Of a stretch of DNA of 41,882 nt, positions 1-8,752 are shown one piece after another (position 1 is the first letter of the stretch; each line of letters begins with the position of its first letter). The notes beneath the pieces are model-generated. The model did not search any database. It worked only from the letters and a program-made list of their open reading frames with translations, and was not told where the DNA came from. Origin of the DNA: an uncultured Subdoligranulum sp. (GTDB lineage: Bacteria > Bacillota > Clostridia > Oscillospirales > Ruminococcaceae). The stretch spans positions 1 through 41,882 of the forward strand of contig CAJFMB010000013.1 of NCBI GenBank assembly GCA_904390925.1. The letters run 5' to 3'. A program made the position numbers and the translations under genes.

Positions 1-533
1 TAGGCTTTTCGCTGCTGGATATCCTGAACCGAAACGAAAAGGTTAAGTTTTCGCTTTCCCCGTTGTATCTGGCCATTGTCGCGTTCTGTTTTTCCATGAC
101 GGTGGGCGTACTTTGGGAATTTTTCGAGGCAGCCATGGACCACTTCTTTCTGCTGGATATGCAGAAGGATTCGATTGTGCAAAGCTTCGGCAGCGTAATG
201 CTGGACCCCAGCAACAGCAATCGACCTGTGATTTTCAAAGACATCACCGATGTGATTATTGTTCAGGGAGATGGTACCCAGACCGCGTTGGGCCTTGGGG
301 GATACCTGGATGTGGGTTTGATGGATACCATGGAAGATCTGTTCGTGAACTTTGTGGGCGCTGTTGTCTTTTCGGTAATCGGATATTTTTATGTGCGCAG
401 CCGCGGCAAGGGCCGCTTTGCCAGCCGCTTTATCCCGGTCATACTTTCGGATTCCCCGGCGCCTTCTGTGCATGACTCGACGGCAGACAGTTCTTCTTCT
501 GCCCGGAAGGATGAGAAATCACAAGAAAAATAA
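1..533 (+). CDS. Integral membrane protein, YjdF/DUF2238-like, C-terminal part
   Basis: The reading frame is open from base 3 of the window, so the gene starts upstream and only its last ~176 residues are seen. The visible part has a membrane helix that runs into the motif GVLWEFFEAAMD, a hydrophilic stretch, then DTMEDLFVNFVGAVVFSVIGY, where a short helix precedes a second membrane segment and a basic GKGRFASRF tail. A WE-F-E motif at the end of one helix and a D-x-x-D-x-x-x-N motif at the start of the next are what I recall of the YjdF/DUF2238 family of small inner-membrane proteins, whose function is unknown. The tail is Ser/Glu/Lys-rich and probably cytosolic. No terminator is evident before the tRNA promoter that follows. 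The family assignment is from memory of motifs and is moderately certain. Confidence 0.65.
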   Translation, partial: GFSLLDILNRNEKVKFSLSPLYLAIVAFCFSMTVGVLWEFFEAAMDHFFLLDMQKDSIVQSFGSVMLDPSNSNRPVIFKDITDVIIVQGDGTQTALGLGGYLDVGLMDTMEDLFVNFVGAVVFSVIGYFYVRSRGKGRFASRFIPVILSDSPAPSVHDSTADSSSSARKDEKSQEK

Positions 534-566
534 GGGCAACTTTTTATCATTTCCCATCAGATTGAC

Positions 567-594
567 TTGACTTTATCCGAAAATGCTGTATACT
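567..594 (+). promoter_or_regulatory. Promoter of tRNA-Thr
   Basis: TTGACT (567-572) and TATACT (589-594) are separated by 16 bases and lie about 43 bases before the mature tRNA, so transcription would start near 601. Confidence 0.6.
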
Positions 595-636
595 ATATTT
601 TGTTGTGTTTGCCTTTTTGTGGGGTATACAGCAGAT

Positions 637-712
637 GCTACTGTGGCTCAGTTGGTAGAGCAGCTGATTCGTAATCAGCAGGCCGCCGGTTCAAGTCCGG
701 CCAGTAGCTCCA
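637..712 (+). tRNA. tRNA-Thr (anticodon CGU)
   Basis: A 76-nt cloverleaf. The acceptor stem GCTACTG (637-643) pairs perfectly with CAGTAGC (702-708), followed by discriminator T and an encoded CCA. The anticodon loop TTCGTAA carries CGT, which reads ACG threonine codons. The T-arm has the expected GGTTCAAGTCC core. The gene stands alone, with its own promoter and terminator. Confidence 0.97.
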
Positions 713-713
713 A

Positions 714-745
714 AAATACCGCGATGCAGATCGCGGTATTTTTTT
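714..745 (+). terminator. Intrinsic terminator of tRNA-Thr
   Basis: ATACCGCGAT and ATCGCGGTAT form a 10-bp stem around a GCAG loop, followed by a run of T. It starts immediately after the tRNA CCA. Confidence 0.92.
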
Positions 746-884
746 GTATTCTTTTTGTCCATACTAGGAAAACAGCAGCAGAAACAGTGATCCGGTTTCT
801 TCCGCTTTCAGATTGCCATCTCAGCATGCAAACCCTTTTTTCGTGATTCTGTTCATGAAGTTTACAACATTTTCTTGCAATTAC

Positions 885-913
885 ATGACAACTGTTGAAA
901 AATATGCTAGAAT
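885..913 (+). promoter_or_regulatory. Probable promoter of the GGDEF-EAL gene
   Basis: ATGACA (885-890) and TAGAAT (908-913) are spaced 17 bases apart in an AT-rich stretch about 40 bases before the AGGAGG site. The rest of the 746-956 intergenic region shows no gene. Confidence 0.5.
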
Positions 914-956
914 ACTGTCATAGATTGTAATCTGGCAGAATATTTGCAGACAGGAG

Positions 957-2627
957 GTGGGCACGATTTCTACACGGCAAAGCGCTTTACTTGATTCTGA
1001 ACTGTTTGACATGCTTTCCAAGAGCGCATTGGATGTTTATTTTTATGTATGTGATCTGACGACAGAACGTTCCCGCTGGAGTGCTGCCGCAGTCCATGAA
1101 TTTGATCTAAAGGACGAATATATCGCAGCATCGGACTGGATGTGGCTGTGTCGGATTCATCCGGAAGATCAGGAAAAGTTTGTCCGGGACCTGGAGTACA
1201 TGATGTCTGGAAAAACCGGTGACACCCATCAGTGTGAGTACCGCATCCGCAACAAGGATGGTCAGTACGTCTGGATTCGGAGCCGCGGGGTGCTTCACCG
1301 TGATGAAAAGGGAAATCCAGCCAGGTTTGCCGTTGTTTTGCGCAACATGGGGATGAACCCCAAATATGACAACACCACAAACCTGTACACAATCCACGAA
1401 TTCCGCGCCCGTTTGTATGAAACGCTGTCCCGGTCCAGCCAGGCCGGCGGCATCCTGTTGTTTGATATTGACGATTTCAGCCGAATCAATGGCAGCCACG
1501 ATTATGCGTTCGGCAACCAGGTTCTGCGCGCGCTGGCAGAAAAGCTTTTGTCCTTACATCTTCCCGGTGCGTTGTTCCGCATGGACGGGGATAAATTTGC
1601 CTACTGGATGGTGGATGCGGAACCGGAGGATCTGGAAATCGTCTTCAACCGATACAGCACTGCGGCGGCAGAGCTTCTGGTTGGCGATGAGGAAATACCG
1701 CTTGTGCTGACCGGCGGTTATGTCTTATATCCCACAGACGGCAACCGGGCGGAAGATCTGCATCGGCGGCTGGAAGTGGCCATGAACACTGCCAAACGCC
1801 AGGCTCCGGGCAGTCTCCGCGCCTATACGGCTGAAATGTACCGTGATGAGCAGAGGCTGGATGCCCTGCGCGCGGCAATTCATCAGGCGGTCCTGAATGA
1901 TTTTGAAGGGTTTTCCCTACAATACCAGCCGCAGCTTTATACAGAAAGTGGTTACTGTGCTGCCGCAGAAGCCATTCTCTGCTGGTCCACCCAGGAGTAT
2001 CCCGATATCACCCACGAGGATCTGATGGCCGCTTTGGAGAACAGCGGTGACATTCTTCAGGTGGGACGCTGGGCCCTGGAGCATGCCATGAATCAGACCC
2101 ATGACTGGCAGGAAGTGCTGCCGGAATTCAGCATCAGTATGGACATCAGCAGTCGTCAGATCATCCAGAAGCGTTTTCTGGAAGGCATCTGTGAGATGGC
2201 TTCCCACTATTCTCTCGCCCCGAACACCCTGTGTCTTGAGCTGAACAACGGCTGCTACGCGGCGGGTGACCGGCATCTGTCCGACCTGATTCGTATTCTA
2301 CGGGAACACAACATTTCTGTCGCGCTGGATGGTTTTTCGCCCGAGTGGTTCAGTGTGGAAATGTTGCGCAAGCTGAATCCGCTGTGGGTCAAGCTGTCCT
2401 CCGACTTTGCAGGCGACGCCGCTGATTCCCTGAACCCTTCCCTGCCTGCTCTGCTGGCACTGTTCCACCAACTGGGTCTGTATGTCTGCATCAAGGGTAT
2501 TTCCACGGACGAACAGGCAAAGCTGGCGGCCCGCGCAGGTGCTGATTTCGTGCAGGGTTCCCTGTACACCGAGCCATTGACAGCATCTGATTTCTGTATG
2601 AAGTTTATTCGCCCGCATCAGGTCTGA
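957..2627 (+). CDS. PAS-GGDEF-EAL protein with degenerate catalytic motifs
   Basis: Cyclic-di-GMP signalling architecture on one soluble polypeptide of up to 556 residues with no membrane helix. Residues ~25-135 form a PAS_3-like fold (HPEDQEKF, YRIRNKDGQYVWIRSRG). Residues ~145-290 form a GGDEF domain whose signature is DGDKF (210-214). Residues ~310-550 form an EAL domain. The EAL domain reads EAI at 338, LDGF at 457 in place of LDDF, and KGIST at 513 where active enzymes have EGVET, so several metal-binding acids are missing. It is therefore more likely a sensor or effector than an active cyclase or phosphodiesterase (inference). The start is uncertain: GTG 957 overlaps the AGGAGG site (952-957); ATT 966 has ideal 8-base spacing; ATG 1011 is the first ATG. 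It is followed after 39 bases by a glycosyltransferase gene, probably in the same operon. Confidence 0.88.
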   Translation: MGTISTRQSALLDSELFDMLSKSALDVYFYVCDLTTERSRWSAAAVHEFDLKDEYIAASDWMWLCRIHPEDQEKFVRDLEYMMSGKTGDTHQCEYRIRNKDGQYVWIRSRGVLHRDEKGNPARFAVVLRNMGMNPKYDNTTNLYTIHEFRARLYETLSRSSQAGGILLFDIDDFSRINGSHDYAFGNQVLRALAEKLLSLHLPGALFRMDGDKFAYWMVDAEPEDLEIVFNRYSTAAAELLVGDEEIPLVLTGGYVLYPTDGNRAEDLHRRLEVAMNTAKRQAPGSLRAYTAEMYRDEQRLDALRAAIHQAVLNDFEGFSLQYQPQLYTESGYCAAAEAILCWSTQEYPDITHEDLMAALENSGDILQVGRWALEHAMNQTHDWQEVLPEFSISMDISSRQIIQKRFLEGICEMASHYSLAPNTLCLELNNGCYAAGDRHLSDLIRILREHNISVALDGFSPEWFSVEMLRKLNPLWVKLSSDFAGDAADSLNPSLPALLALFHQLGLYVCIKGISTDEQAKLAARAGADFVQGSLYTEPLTASDFCMKFIRPHQV

Positions 2628-2666
2628 TCGGTCGGATGGCAGAGTATTTTGTAAAGGAAGTTCCGT

Positions 2667-3467
2667 ATGTCATATTCACCTGCCGTGCTCAGCGCCTGCA
2701 TTGTGTCTTATTGCGATTATGATGAGGTCTGCGCTGCGGTACGCAGTATTTTGCAGTATACGCCGGGGGATTTGTCCCTGTTTGTGGTGGACAATGCCAG
2801 CCCGGACGGCTGCGGTGACCGCCTGCGCGAAACGGATTTTGGTGATCCGCGGGTACAGGTGATCTGTCTGCCCCGGAATGTGGGATTTGGCGGCGGCCAC
2901 AACACTGTACTGCCGCAACTTGACAGTCAGGTTCATTTCATCCTGAACCCGGACATTGTGGTGGATTCCAATGTTTTGCAGGATCTGGCTCAATGGCTGC
3001 TGGCACATCCCGATGTCGCGATGGCCACACCGCAGCTGTATTTTCCGGATGGCCGTATCCAGCACCTGCCCCGTCGCAAACCCACCCCGTGGGCTTTGTT
3101 TGCCCGGCAGCTGGCGCCGCGGATGCCAGGTTCCATCTTTGACCGGGCAGACCGGCATTATACCATGCAGGACGAAGATCTGACCCGGCCCCGCCCGATT
3201 GCATTCTGTACCGGCAGTTTTATGGCGGTGCGGACCGACATCTTCCGCCAGATCGGCGGATTTGACACAGATTACTTCATGTACGTGGAGGATGCAGACC
3301 TGACCCAAAAGGTTTTGCAGCATGGTAAAGTCTATCTGGTGCCGCAGTTCCGTGCCATTCATGCCTGGCACCGTGCCCCCATGCGGGATGCCGGAAAATT
3401 CAAAATGCAGCTTTCCAGTATGATGCGCTTTTTCAAAAAATGGGGCATCGGCAAGGGAAACATTTAA
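2667..3467 (+). CDS. Glycosyltransferase family 2 (rhamnosyltransferase-like)
   Basis: A 266-residue cytosolic GT-A enzyme that would transfer a sugar from a nucleotide sugar to a cell-surface polysaccharide precursor. The N-terminal nucleotide-binding part is SACIVSY...VVDNASPDG (residues ~8-50). [10 protein letters not shown] and FILNPDIVV (with the DxD-equivalent NPD) come next. The acceptor-side motif FMYVEDADL contains the ED pair typical of inverting GT2 enzymes, and an H-x-W-H-R motif lies near the C-terminus. These features resemble WbbL/RfbF-type rhamnosyltransferases, but the sugar cannot be assigned from sequence. The length is close to that of the short members of the family. The ribosome site AAAGGAAG precedes the ATG. 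It stands apart from any polysaccharide cluster, so the acceptor is unknown. Confidence 0.88.
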   Translation: MSYSPAVLSACIVSYCDYDEVCAAVRSILQYTPGDLSLFVVDNASPDGCGDRLRETDFGDPRVQVICLPRNVGFGGGHNTVLPQLDSQVHFILNPDIVVDSNVLQDLAQWLLAHPDVAMATPQLYFPDGRIQHLPRRKPTPWALFARQLAPRMPGSIFDRADRHYTMQDEDLTRPRPIAFCTGSFMAVRTDIFRQIGGFDTDYFMYVEDADLTQKVLQHGKVYLVPQFRAIHAWHRAPMRDAGKFKMQLSSMMRFFKKWGIGKGNI

Positions 3468-3481
3468 ATCATTTCAGGAAA

Positions 3482-3530
3482 ATACAGGTTTTGCAGGGGT
3501 TTGGTATCCTGACAGGACCTGTATCTTTTT
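3482..3530 (+). terminator. Terminator after the glycosyltransferase gene
   Basis: ATACAGGT (3483-3490 region) pairs with ACCTGTAT (3517-3524), with an inner CAGG/CCTG pairing, followed by CTTTTTG. Confidence 0.75.
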
Positions 3531-3568
3531 GTTATTTACATTTTATTTCGACATCTTGTATTTAGGGA

Positions 3569-3597
3569 TTGATTCTGTTACACTGATAGTGTATGTT
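3569..3597 (+). promoter_or_regulatory. Probable promoter of fhs
   Basis: TTGATT (3569-3574) and TATGTT (3592-3597) with a 17-base spacer lie directly before the short leader of fhs. No tetrahydrofolate riboswitch is recognisable in between. Confidence 0.5.
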
Positions 3598-3630
3598 GTA
3601 TTGTTTTCATCATCAGGAGGTATGTTTGGA

Positions 3631-5292
3631 ATGCTGACGGACATTGAAATTGCCCAGGCAGCAAAAATGCTGCCCATCACCGAGATTGCTGCCAAGGTTG
3701 GCCTGACCGCCGATGAAATCATCCCCTACGGTAAATACAAGGCGAAAATCGATCACAAGCTGATCCGTTCGGACAAGCCCGACGGAAAGCTGATTCTGGT
3801 GACGGCCATCAGCCCCACGCCTGCCGGCGAAGGCAAAACCACCACCAGTGTCGGTCTGGCGGATGCCATGAACAAGCTGGGCAAAAAGACCATGCTCTGC
3901 CTGCGTGAGCCCTCCCTCGGCCCGGTGTTCGGCATGAAGGGCGGTGCAGCCGGCGGCGGCTATGCACAGGTGGTTCCCATGGAGGACATCAACCTGCATT
4001 TCACCGGTGACATTCATGCCATCGGCGCTGCAAACAACCTGCTGGCTGCCATGATTGACAACTCCATCCAGCAGGGCAATCCCCTGAACATCGATCCCCG
4101 GCGCATCACCTGGAAACGTTGCCTGGACATCAACGACCGTCAGCTCCGTTTCATTGTGGACGGCCTGGGTGGAAAAGCCAATGGCACTCCCCGTGAGGAC
4201 GGATTTGACATCACGGTTGCCAGCGAGATCATGGCAATCTTCTGCCTGGCCACCGACCTGAAAGATCTGAAGGAGCGCCTGTCCCGCATTGTCTGCGCCT
4301 ATACCTATGACAACAAGCCGGTGACTGCCGGTGACCTGGGCGCTGCCGGTGCCCTGACTGCCCTGCTGAAGGATGCCATTGACCCAAACCTGGTCCAGAC
4401 GCTGGAGAACAATCCTGCCATCATCCACGGCGGTCCCTTCGCCAACATCGCCCACGGCTGCAACAGCGTCATGGCCACCAAGCTCAGCCTGAAACTGGCT
4501 GACTACGTTGTGACCGAGGCCGGCTTCGGTGCGGATCTGGGTGCTGAGAAGTTCCTGGACATCAAGTGCCGCATGGCAGGTCTGAACCCGGATGCCGTGG
4601 TCATCGTGGCCACTGTCCGTGCGCTCAAGCACCACGGTGGCTGTGCCAAAGCCGACCTGAGCAAGCCGAATCCCGAGCTGGTCCGCAAGGGTGCTGCCAA
4701 CCTGACCCGTCACATCCAGAACATGAAGGACCAGTTTGGTCTGCCGGTCTGCGTTGCCATCAACGCCTTCCCCACCGATACCGCCGAGGAAATGGATGTT
4801 GTCCGCGGCATCTGCGCTGAGGCCGGTGTCCCCTGTGCCCTGTCCGAAGTCTTTGCCAAGGGCGGCGAGGGCGGCAAGGAGCTGGCAGAAACCGTTCTGT
4901 CCATCCTGAACCGTCAGCCGATTCAGTTCACCTATGATCTGGATCAGCCGCTGGAAGACAAGATCAAGGCGGTTGCCCAGAAGATTTATCGTGCTGATGA
5001 TGTGGAGTTCACCGCTGCCGCCAAGAAATCTCTGGCTCAGTTCACCGAACTGGGGTACGGCAAGCTGCCGGTCTGCATTGCAAAGACCCAGTATTCCTTC
5101 AGTGACGACGCCAAGCTGCTGGCCGCGCCGGAGCATTTCACCATGCACGTGCGGGAAGTCCGCCTTTCCGCCGGTGCCGGTTTTGTGGTGGTCATCTGCG
5201 GTGCCATCATGACCATGCCCGGCCTGCCCCGTCACCCGGCTGCCATGGACATCGACTGCGATGAGGATGGACGGATCACGGGACTGTTCTGA
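3631..5292 (+). CDS. fhs: Formate--tetrahydrofolate ligase
   Basis: Joins formate to tetrahydrofolate at the cost of ATP, giving 10-formyl-THF for purine and one-carbon metabolism; in acetogens it belongs to the Wood-Ljungdahl methyl branch. The 553 residues match the family's usual ~555. The P-loop [11 protein letters not shown] lies at residues ~63-73, followed by the conserved [23 protein letters not shown] block in two runs, and the C-terminus has [15 protein letters not shown], a family hallmark. Two in-frame ATGs lie near the AGGAGG at 3615-3620. The one at 3622 is only one base away, so ATG 3631 (10-base spacing) is chosen; it gives the normal N-terminus MLTDIEIAQ. It is a single-gene unit with its own promoter and a strong terminator. 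Other one-carbon genes are not in view, so an acetogenic role cannot be judged. Confidence 0.97.
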   Translation: MLTDIEIAQAAKMLPITEIAAKVGLTADEIIPYGKYKAKIDHKLIRSDKPDGKLILVTAISPTPAGEGKTTTSVGLADAMNKLGKKTMLCLREPSLGPVFGMKGGAAGGGYAQVVPMEDINLHFTGDIHAIGAANNLLAAMIDNSIQQGNPLNIDPRRITWKRCLDINDRQLRFIVDGLGGKANGTPREDGFDITVASEIMAIFCLATDLKDLKERLSRIVCAYTYDNKPVTAGDLGAAGALTALLKDAIDPNLVQTLENNPAIIHGGPFANIAHGCNSVMATKLSLKLADYVVTEAGFGADLGAEKFLDIKCRMAGLNPDAVVIVATVRALKHHGGCAKADLSKPNPELVRKGAANLTRHIQNMKDQFGLPVCVAINAFPTDTAEEMDVVRGICAEAGVPCALSEVFAKGGEGGKELAETVLSILNRQPIQFTYDLDQPLEDKIKAVAQKIYRADDVEFTAAAKKSLAQFTELGYGKLPVCIAKTQYSFSDDAKLLAAPEHFTMHVREVRLSAGAGFVVVICGAIMTMPGLPRHPAAMDIDCDEDGRITGLF

Positions 5293-5340
5293 TTCCGGCA
5301 GTCTTTTCCGTTATTTTTATCACTGAAAAGCTAAAAACTG

Positions 5341-5384
5341 AAAAGCCCGCCGCTTTCCTGATCAGGAAAGCGGCGGGCTTTTTT
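5341..5384. terminator. Bidirectional terminator between fhs and the carboxyltransferase operon
   Basis: 5341-5382 is a perfect 42-base palindrome (arms 5341-5361 and 5362-5382) with A4 at the left end and a T run at the right, so it can stop transcription from both convergent genes. Confidence 0.95.
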
Positions 5385-5418
5385 CATTTTCAGATGAAAT
5401 CCAAAAACCTCAGATCAA

Positions 5419-6822
5419 TCAGACCGGATGGCTCTTGTTCTCATAGTCAGCATGCAGAGCATCCACACCCTGAATATGAGCATTGCGCTTTTCGAAGAAC
5501 TTGGGTGCAACCTGCGGGAACATAGCGTAGGTCAGCACGTCCTCTTCCTGGATGGCGTACTTGGCAGCTTCCTTGCGCAGCTTGTCCATCTCGGGCTCCA
5601 GAGTGTCGGCAAACCGGCAAGTGATGGGCTTTTCGCCCTTCAGGATCATGTTCTGGAACTCGGGCTTGATGGGAGCAGGCGTCTTGCCGTAATCGCCGTG
5701 AACCAGGCCGCGGAACTCCTTGGTGACCATCTTGTAGCGTTCACCCATGATGACGTTGAAGACAGCCTGCGTACCGACAATCTGGCTGGTGGGGGTAACC
5801 AGCGGCGGATAGCCTGCATCCTCGCGGACACGGGGGATCTCCTTCAGCACCTCGTCCAGCTTGTCCTCCTTGCCGGCATCCTTCAGCTGCTTGAGCATGT
5901 TGGAGAACATACCACCGGGAACCTGGTACAGCAGAGTATTGGCGTCAACGCCCAGGCTCTTCTGGTTGATCTGGCCGTTGGCGATATACTTTTCACGCAG
6001 CTTGTTGAAGTAGTTGCGGACCACATTCAGCTGGTTCAGGTCCAGGCCGGTGTCGTAGTCGGTGCCCTGCAGGGCGGCGACCAGGCTCTCGGTGGGCATA
6101 TGGGAAGTACCCATGGCCAGCGGGCTCATGGCGGTATCCACAATGTCGGCGCCGGCTTCGATGCCCTTCAGGATGGACATGGAAGCCAGACCGGCGGTGT
6201 AGTGGCTGTGGATATCAATGGGAATGCTGACGGTCTCCTTCAGCTTCTTGACCAGGTCATAGCAGGTATAGGGCTTGAGCAGGCCGGCCATATCCTTGAT
6301 GCAGATGGAGTTGGCACCCATCTCTTCCAGGGTCTTGGCGTACTGGGCAAAATACTCGTTATTATGCACCGGGCTCAGCGTATAGCTGATGCAGGCCTGG
6401 ACATGTGCCCCTTCCTTGTTGGCTGCCTTGATGGCAGTCTGCAGGTTGCGGGGATCGTTCAGAGCGTCGAAAATACGGATGACATCGATGCCGTTTGCCA
6501 CAGACTTCTGGACAAAGTACTCGACAGCATCATCCGCGTAGGGACGATAGCCCAGCATGTTCTGGCCGCGGAACAGCATCTGCAGCTTCTGATGCGGCAG
6601 CTCCTTGCGCAGGATGCGCAGGCGCTCCCACGGGTCCTCATCCAGGAAGCGGATGCAGGAGTCAAACGTAGCGCCGCCCCAGCACTCCACAGAGAAGTAC
6701 GGGACCTTGTCCATCTCGGGCAGGATGGGACGCATCTCATCCATGGTCATACGGGTTGCCAGCAGGGACTGATGTGCGTCGCGCAGGACAACCTCGGTAA
6801 TTTTAATCGGTTTTTTAGCCAA
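5419..6822 (-). CDS. Pyruvate/oxaloacetate carboxyltransferase subunit (5S/OadA-type)
   Basis: A 467-residue TIM-barrel carboxyltransferase that moves CO2 between biotin and pyruvate/oxaloacetate. Motifs: TEVVLRDAHQSLLATRM (residues ~9-25, with the DAHQS metal/substrate segment), ECWGGATFD, LFRGQNMLGYRPYADD, CIKDMAGLLKP with the active-site Lys, and IDIHSHYTAG with the metal-binding His pair. It ends after the conserved carboxyltransferase domain and has no biotinyl domain, unlike full-length OadA (~600 residues); biotin is carried by the next gene upstream. The start is TTG, with GAGGTG seven bases before it; no other start fits better. It is last of three co-directional genes. The partner gene for a Na+-pumping beta subunit (OadB) is absent, which argues for a transcarboxylase or a soluble enzyme (inference). 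Confidence 0.9.
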   Translation of the reverse strand: MAKKPIKITEVVLRDAHQSLLATRMTMDEMRPILPEMDKVPYFSVECWGGATFDSCIRFLDEDPWERLRILRKELPHQKLQMLFRGQNMLGYRPYADDAVEYFVQKSVANGIDVIRIFDALNDPRNLQTAIKAANKEGAHVQACISYTLSPVHNNEYFAQYAKTLEEMGANSICIKDMAGLLKPYTCYDLVKKLKETVSIPIDIHSHYTAGLASMSILKGIEAGADIVDTAMSPLAMGTSHMPTESLVAALQGTDYDTGLDLNQLNVVRNYFNKLREKYIANGQINQKSLGVDANTLLYQVPGGMFSNMLKQLKDAGKEDKLDEVLKEIPRVREDAGYPPLVTPTSQIVGTQAVFNVIMGERYKMVTKEFRGLVHGDYGKTPAPIKPEFQNMILKGEKPITCRFADTLEPEMDKLRKEAAKYAIQEEDVLTYAMFPQVAPKFFEKRNAHIQGVDALHADYENKSHPV

Positions 6823-6877
6823 TTGAATTCACCTCGTTCTGACGCCGCAAAGCGGCGTGTGCAGCATTGCGGACAAC

Positions 6878-7261
6878 TCAGTTCATGGTGACCAGCAGAT
6901 CGCCGGAGCTGACGGTATCGCCCTTGCGGACATCCACAGTGGCAATGGTGCCGTCCTGCGGAGCAGAGATCTCGTTTTCCATCTTCATGGCTTCCAGGAT
7001 CAGCAGCGTATCGCCGGCCTTGACGCTGGCGCCGGGGGTGACACGCACATCCAGGATGTTGCCGGGCATGGGAGCCGTGACGCTGACAGCGCCGGCAGGG
7101 CCCTGAGGAGCAGCCGGTGCAGCGGGAGCAGCGGCGGGTGCGGGTGCAGCGGCAGGAGCAGCAGCCGGTGCAGGTGCAGCAACAGGAGCAGGTGCGGCGC
7201 CGTTTTCCTCAACAGTGACCTGATACGCAACGCCGTTCACAGTAACGGTAAGGTTTTTCAT
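6878..7261 (-). CDS. Biotin carboxyl carrier protein (1.3S-like)
   Basis: A 127-residue swinging-arm protein that carries carboxybiotin between two carboxyltransferases. Residues 1-20 are a short start segment typical of gamma/1.3S subunits. Residues ~21-57 are a flexible Ala/Pro linker of many AP repeats. Residues ~58-127 are the biotinyl domain with the canonical EAMKMEN motif, biotinylated at Lys93. APMPG and the symmetrical GDTV turn complete the fold. GGAGG precedes the ATG. It lies between the two carboxyltransferase genes (37 and 55 bases apart). No biotin carboxylase gene is nearby. The simple Ala/Pro linker is rich in GCN/CCN codons and could vary in length between strains. Confidence 0.95.
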   Translation of the reverse strand: MKNLTVTVNGVAYQVTVEENGAAPAPVAAPAPAAAPAAAPAPAAAPAAPAAPQGPAGAVSVTAPMPGNILDVRVTPGASVKAGDTLLILEAMKMENEISAPQDGTIATVDVRKGDTVSSGDLLVTMN

Positions 7262-7298
7262 AGGGGGTATCCTCCTTCAAATAGTTAGAAGTATCTGA

Positions 7299-8621
7299 TC
7301 AAAGCGTGATGTTGCCGTGTTTCTTGGCAAGGCGGACCGCCCGCTTGCTGGCGAGCATATCCAGCGCCTGAACCACCTGTGCACGGACAGAAGCGGCATC
7401 CGCCACAGCGTCCGCTGCGCCGGCAGCCACAGCAGCCTCGGCAGAGCAGACATCCTTGCGGTAGGCAGCAGCCTTTTCTTCGGTTGCCTTGATGACGTTG
7501 TCAGAGGCGTAGATTTCGTCCTTGTACAGAACGCTGACTGCTGCCTCGGGAGCCAGAGGAGCAACGGTGCAACCCTTGACGGCAATGCGCCAGTCGGCAG
7601 GTGCCGCAAAGACGCTGTACACCGGGCCGACTGCCTCGCCGGCCAGCACTGCCACCTTGACGGTGGTGGCTTCCGCGTAGACACCGGCCATACGGGCAGC
7701 CTGACGGATACCACCGGCCTGATCGTCAGCCTCGCTCTTGACAAGGCCCTCGGTGTTGACCACAGTCACCACGGGAATGCTGTAGGCGTCACACATACGC
7801 ACAAAGCGGGCAGCCTTGGCGGTGCAGCGATGGTCCAGGCCTTCCTTGGCAGTGGCGACCATGCCGACGGTGGTGCCGCCGATGGTGGCCAGCGCAGTGT
7901 AGACATTGTGGCCATAGCCGGCATACAGCTCCACCACGCTGTCTGCATCGGCCAGGGCTGCAACGGCATCTGCCGGGGCATACTTGGCCAGGTTCAGAGC
8001 AGCCTTGGGTGCTGCGAACTCGAAGACGGTGGGGCCGGCCAGGTTGTTGCCCGGCAGCATGCCGACCAGCTTGGCAGCCAAAGAGGCGGCCTCGTCAGCA
8101 TTGGCAGCGCGGACCGACTCCACACCGGCACGAGCAGCGAACTTTTCGGTGCCTGCATTCTCGACCTTGTCCTCACTGTTGAAGGGCGCGGTCAGGAACA
8201 GCTCGGCCTGCTCGGACACGATGCAGATATCCGCAGCCGCAGCGCAGATAGCGGAGGAACCAGCGCAGATTCCGGTGACCACTGCAATCTGCGGCACCAC
8301 ACCGGAAACCCGTGCAATCTCGCCCATCAGGCGGGAATTGGCAGAGAGCAGATCCAGCCCGCCCTCCAGCTTGGCGCCGGTGGAATCGTAGAAAGTGACA
8401 ACCGGCGTACCGGTTTCTGCAGCCATTTCCAGGACACGGATCATCTTGTCAATGTCCTTCACGCCAACAGGGCTGCCGTTCTGGTAGACCGCATAGACGG
8501 TCTGACCCATAGCGCAGCCATACGAAGCGCTTACAGCCCCTTCCGAGAAGAGCGCGGTGCAGGCGCCATCATCAAAAAAATGTGCAAGGATCTGCTCCTT
8601 ACCCTCTTTTTTTGCTGCCAT
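7299..8621 (-). CDS. Acyl-CoA carboxyltransferase subunit (12S/MmdA/PccB-like, short)
   Basis: A 440-residue protein of the crotonase-fold carboxyltransferase family. The N-terminal half keeps DSTGAKLEGGLDLLS, then GVVPQIAVVTGICAGSSA, which corresponds to the SG-x-PQI and G-x-C-AGG oxyanion motifs, and LFLTAPF. The C-terminal half has VNTEGLVKSEADDQAGGIRQAARM, matching the second carboxyltransferase lobe. Relatives (PccB, MmdA, 12S) are ~510 residues; this one is shorter, mainly at the N-terminus and in loops, so the acyl-CoA substrate cannot be assigned. It is first in the operon, with a promoter and GGGAGG site. Together with the next two genes it reproduces the 12S, 1.3S, 5S set of methylmalonyl-CoA carboxyltransferase. 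A decarboxylase component remains possible. Confidence 0.85.
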   Translation of the reverse strand: MAAKKEGKEQILAHFFDDGACTALFSEGAVSASYGCAMGQTVYAVYQNGSPVGVKDIDKMIRVLEMAAETGTPVVTFYDSTGAKLEGGLDLLSANSRLMGEIARVSGVVPQIAVVTGICAGSSAICAAAADICIVSEQAELFLTAPFNSEDKVENAGTEKFAARAGVESVRAANADEAASLAAKLVGMLPGNNLAGPTVFEFAAPKAALNLAKYAPADAVAALADADSVVELYAGYGHNVYTALATIGGTTVGMVATAKEGLDHRCTAKAARFVRMCDAYSIPVVTVVNTEGLVKSEADDQAGGIRQAARMAGVYAEATTVKVAVLAGEAVGPVYSVFAAPADWRIAVKGCTVAPLAPEAAVSVLYKDEIYASDNVIKATEEKAAAYRKDVCSAEAAVAAGAADAVADAASVRAQVVQALDMLASKRAVRLAKKHGNITL

Positions 8622-8678
8622 ATAGGAACCTCCCTATTTTCATTGTCGCAATCAAATTGCGTTATGCCATACACATAG

Positions 8679-8707
8679 ATTATACAACCTTTGTCACAGA
8701 CAGACAA
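8679..8707 (-). promoter_or_regulatory. Promoter of the carboxyltransferase operon
   Basis: On the minus strand, TTGTCT (8702-8707) and TATAAT (8679-8684) with a 17-base spacer lie 58 bases before the first gene. Confidence 0.8.
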
Positions 8708-8752
8708 GAGTTTTCGACACAATTTCCAGCGCCGTGCCCCGGATTTTGTGAA

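Noticed and set aside
583-846. An 87-codon frame covering tRNA-Thr
   Set aside because: It runs through the tRNA and its terminator, so it is not a gene.
3535-3630. A tetrahydrofolate riboswitch before fhs
   Set aside because: The leader is too short and lacks the conserved core.
5428-6891. A 487-codon open frame antisense to the pyruvate/oxaloacetate carboxyltransferase gene
   Set aside because: It is the mirror of a strongly biased GC-rich gene, has no ribosome site and no family motifs; the opposite strand encodes a clear enzyme.
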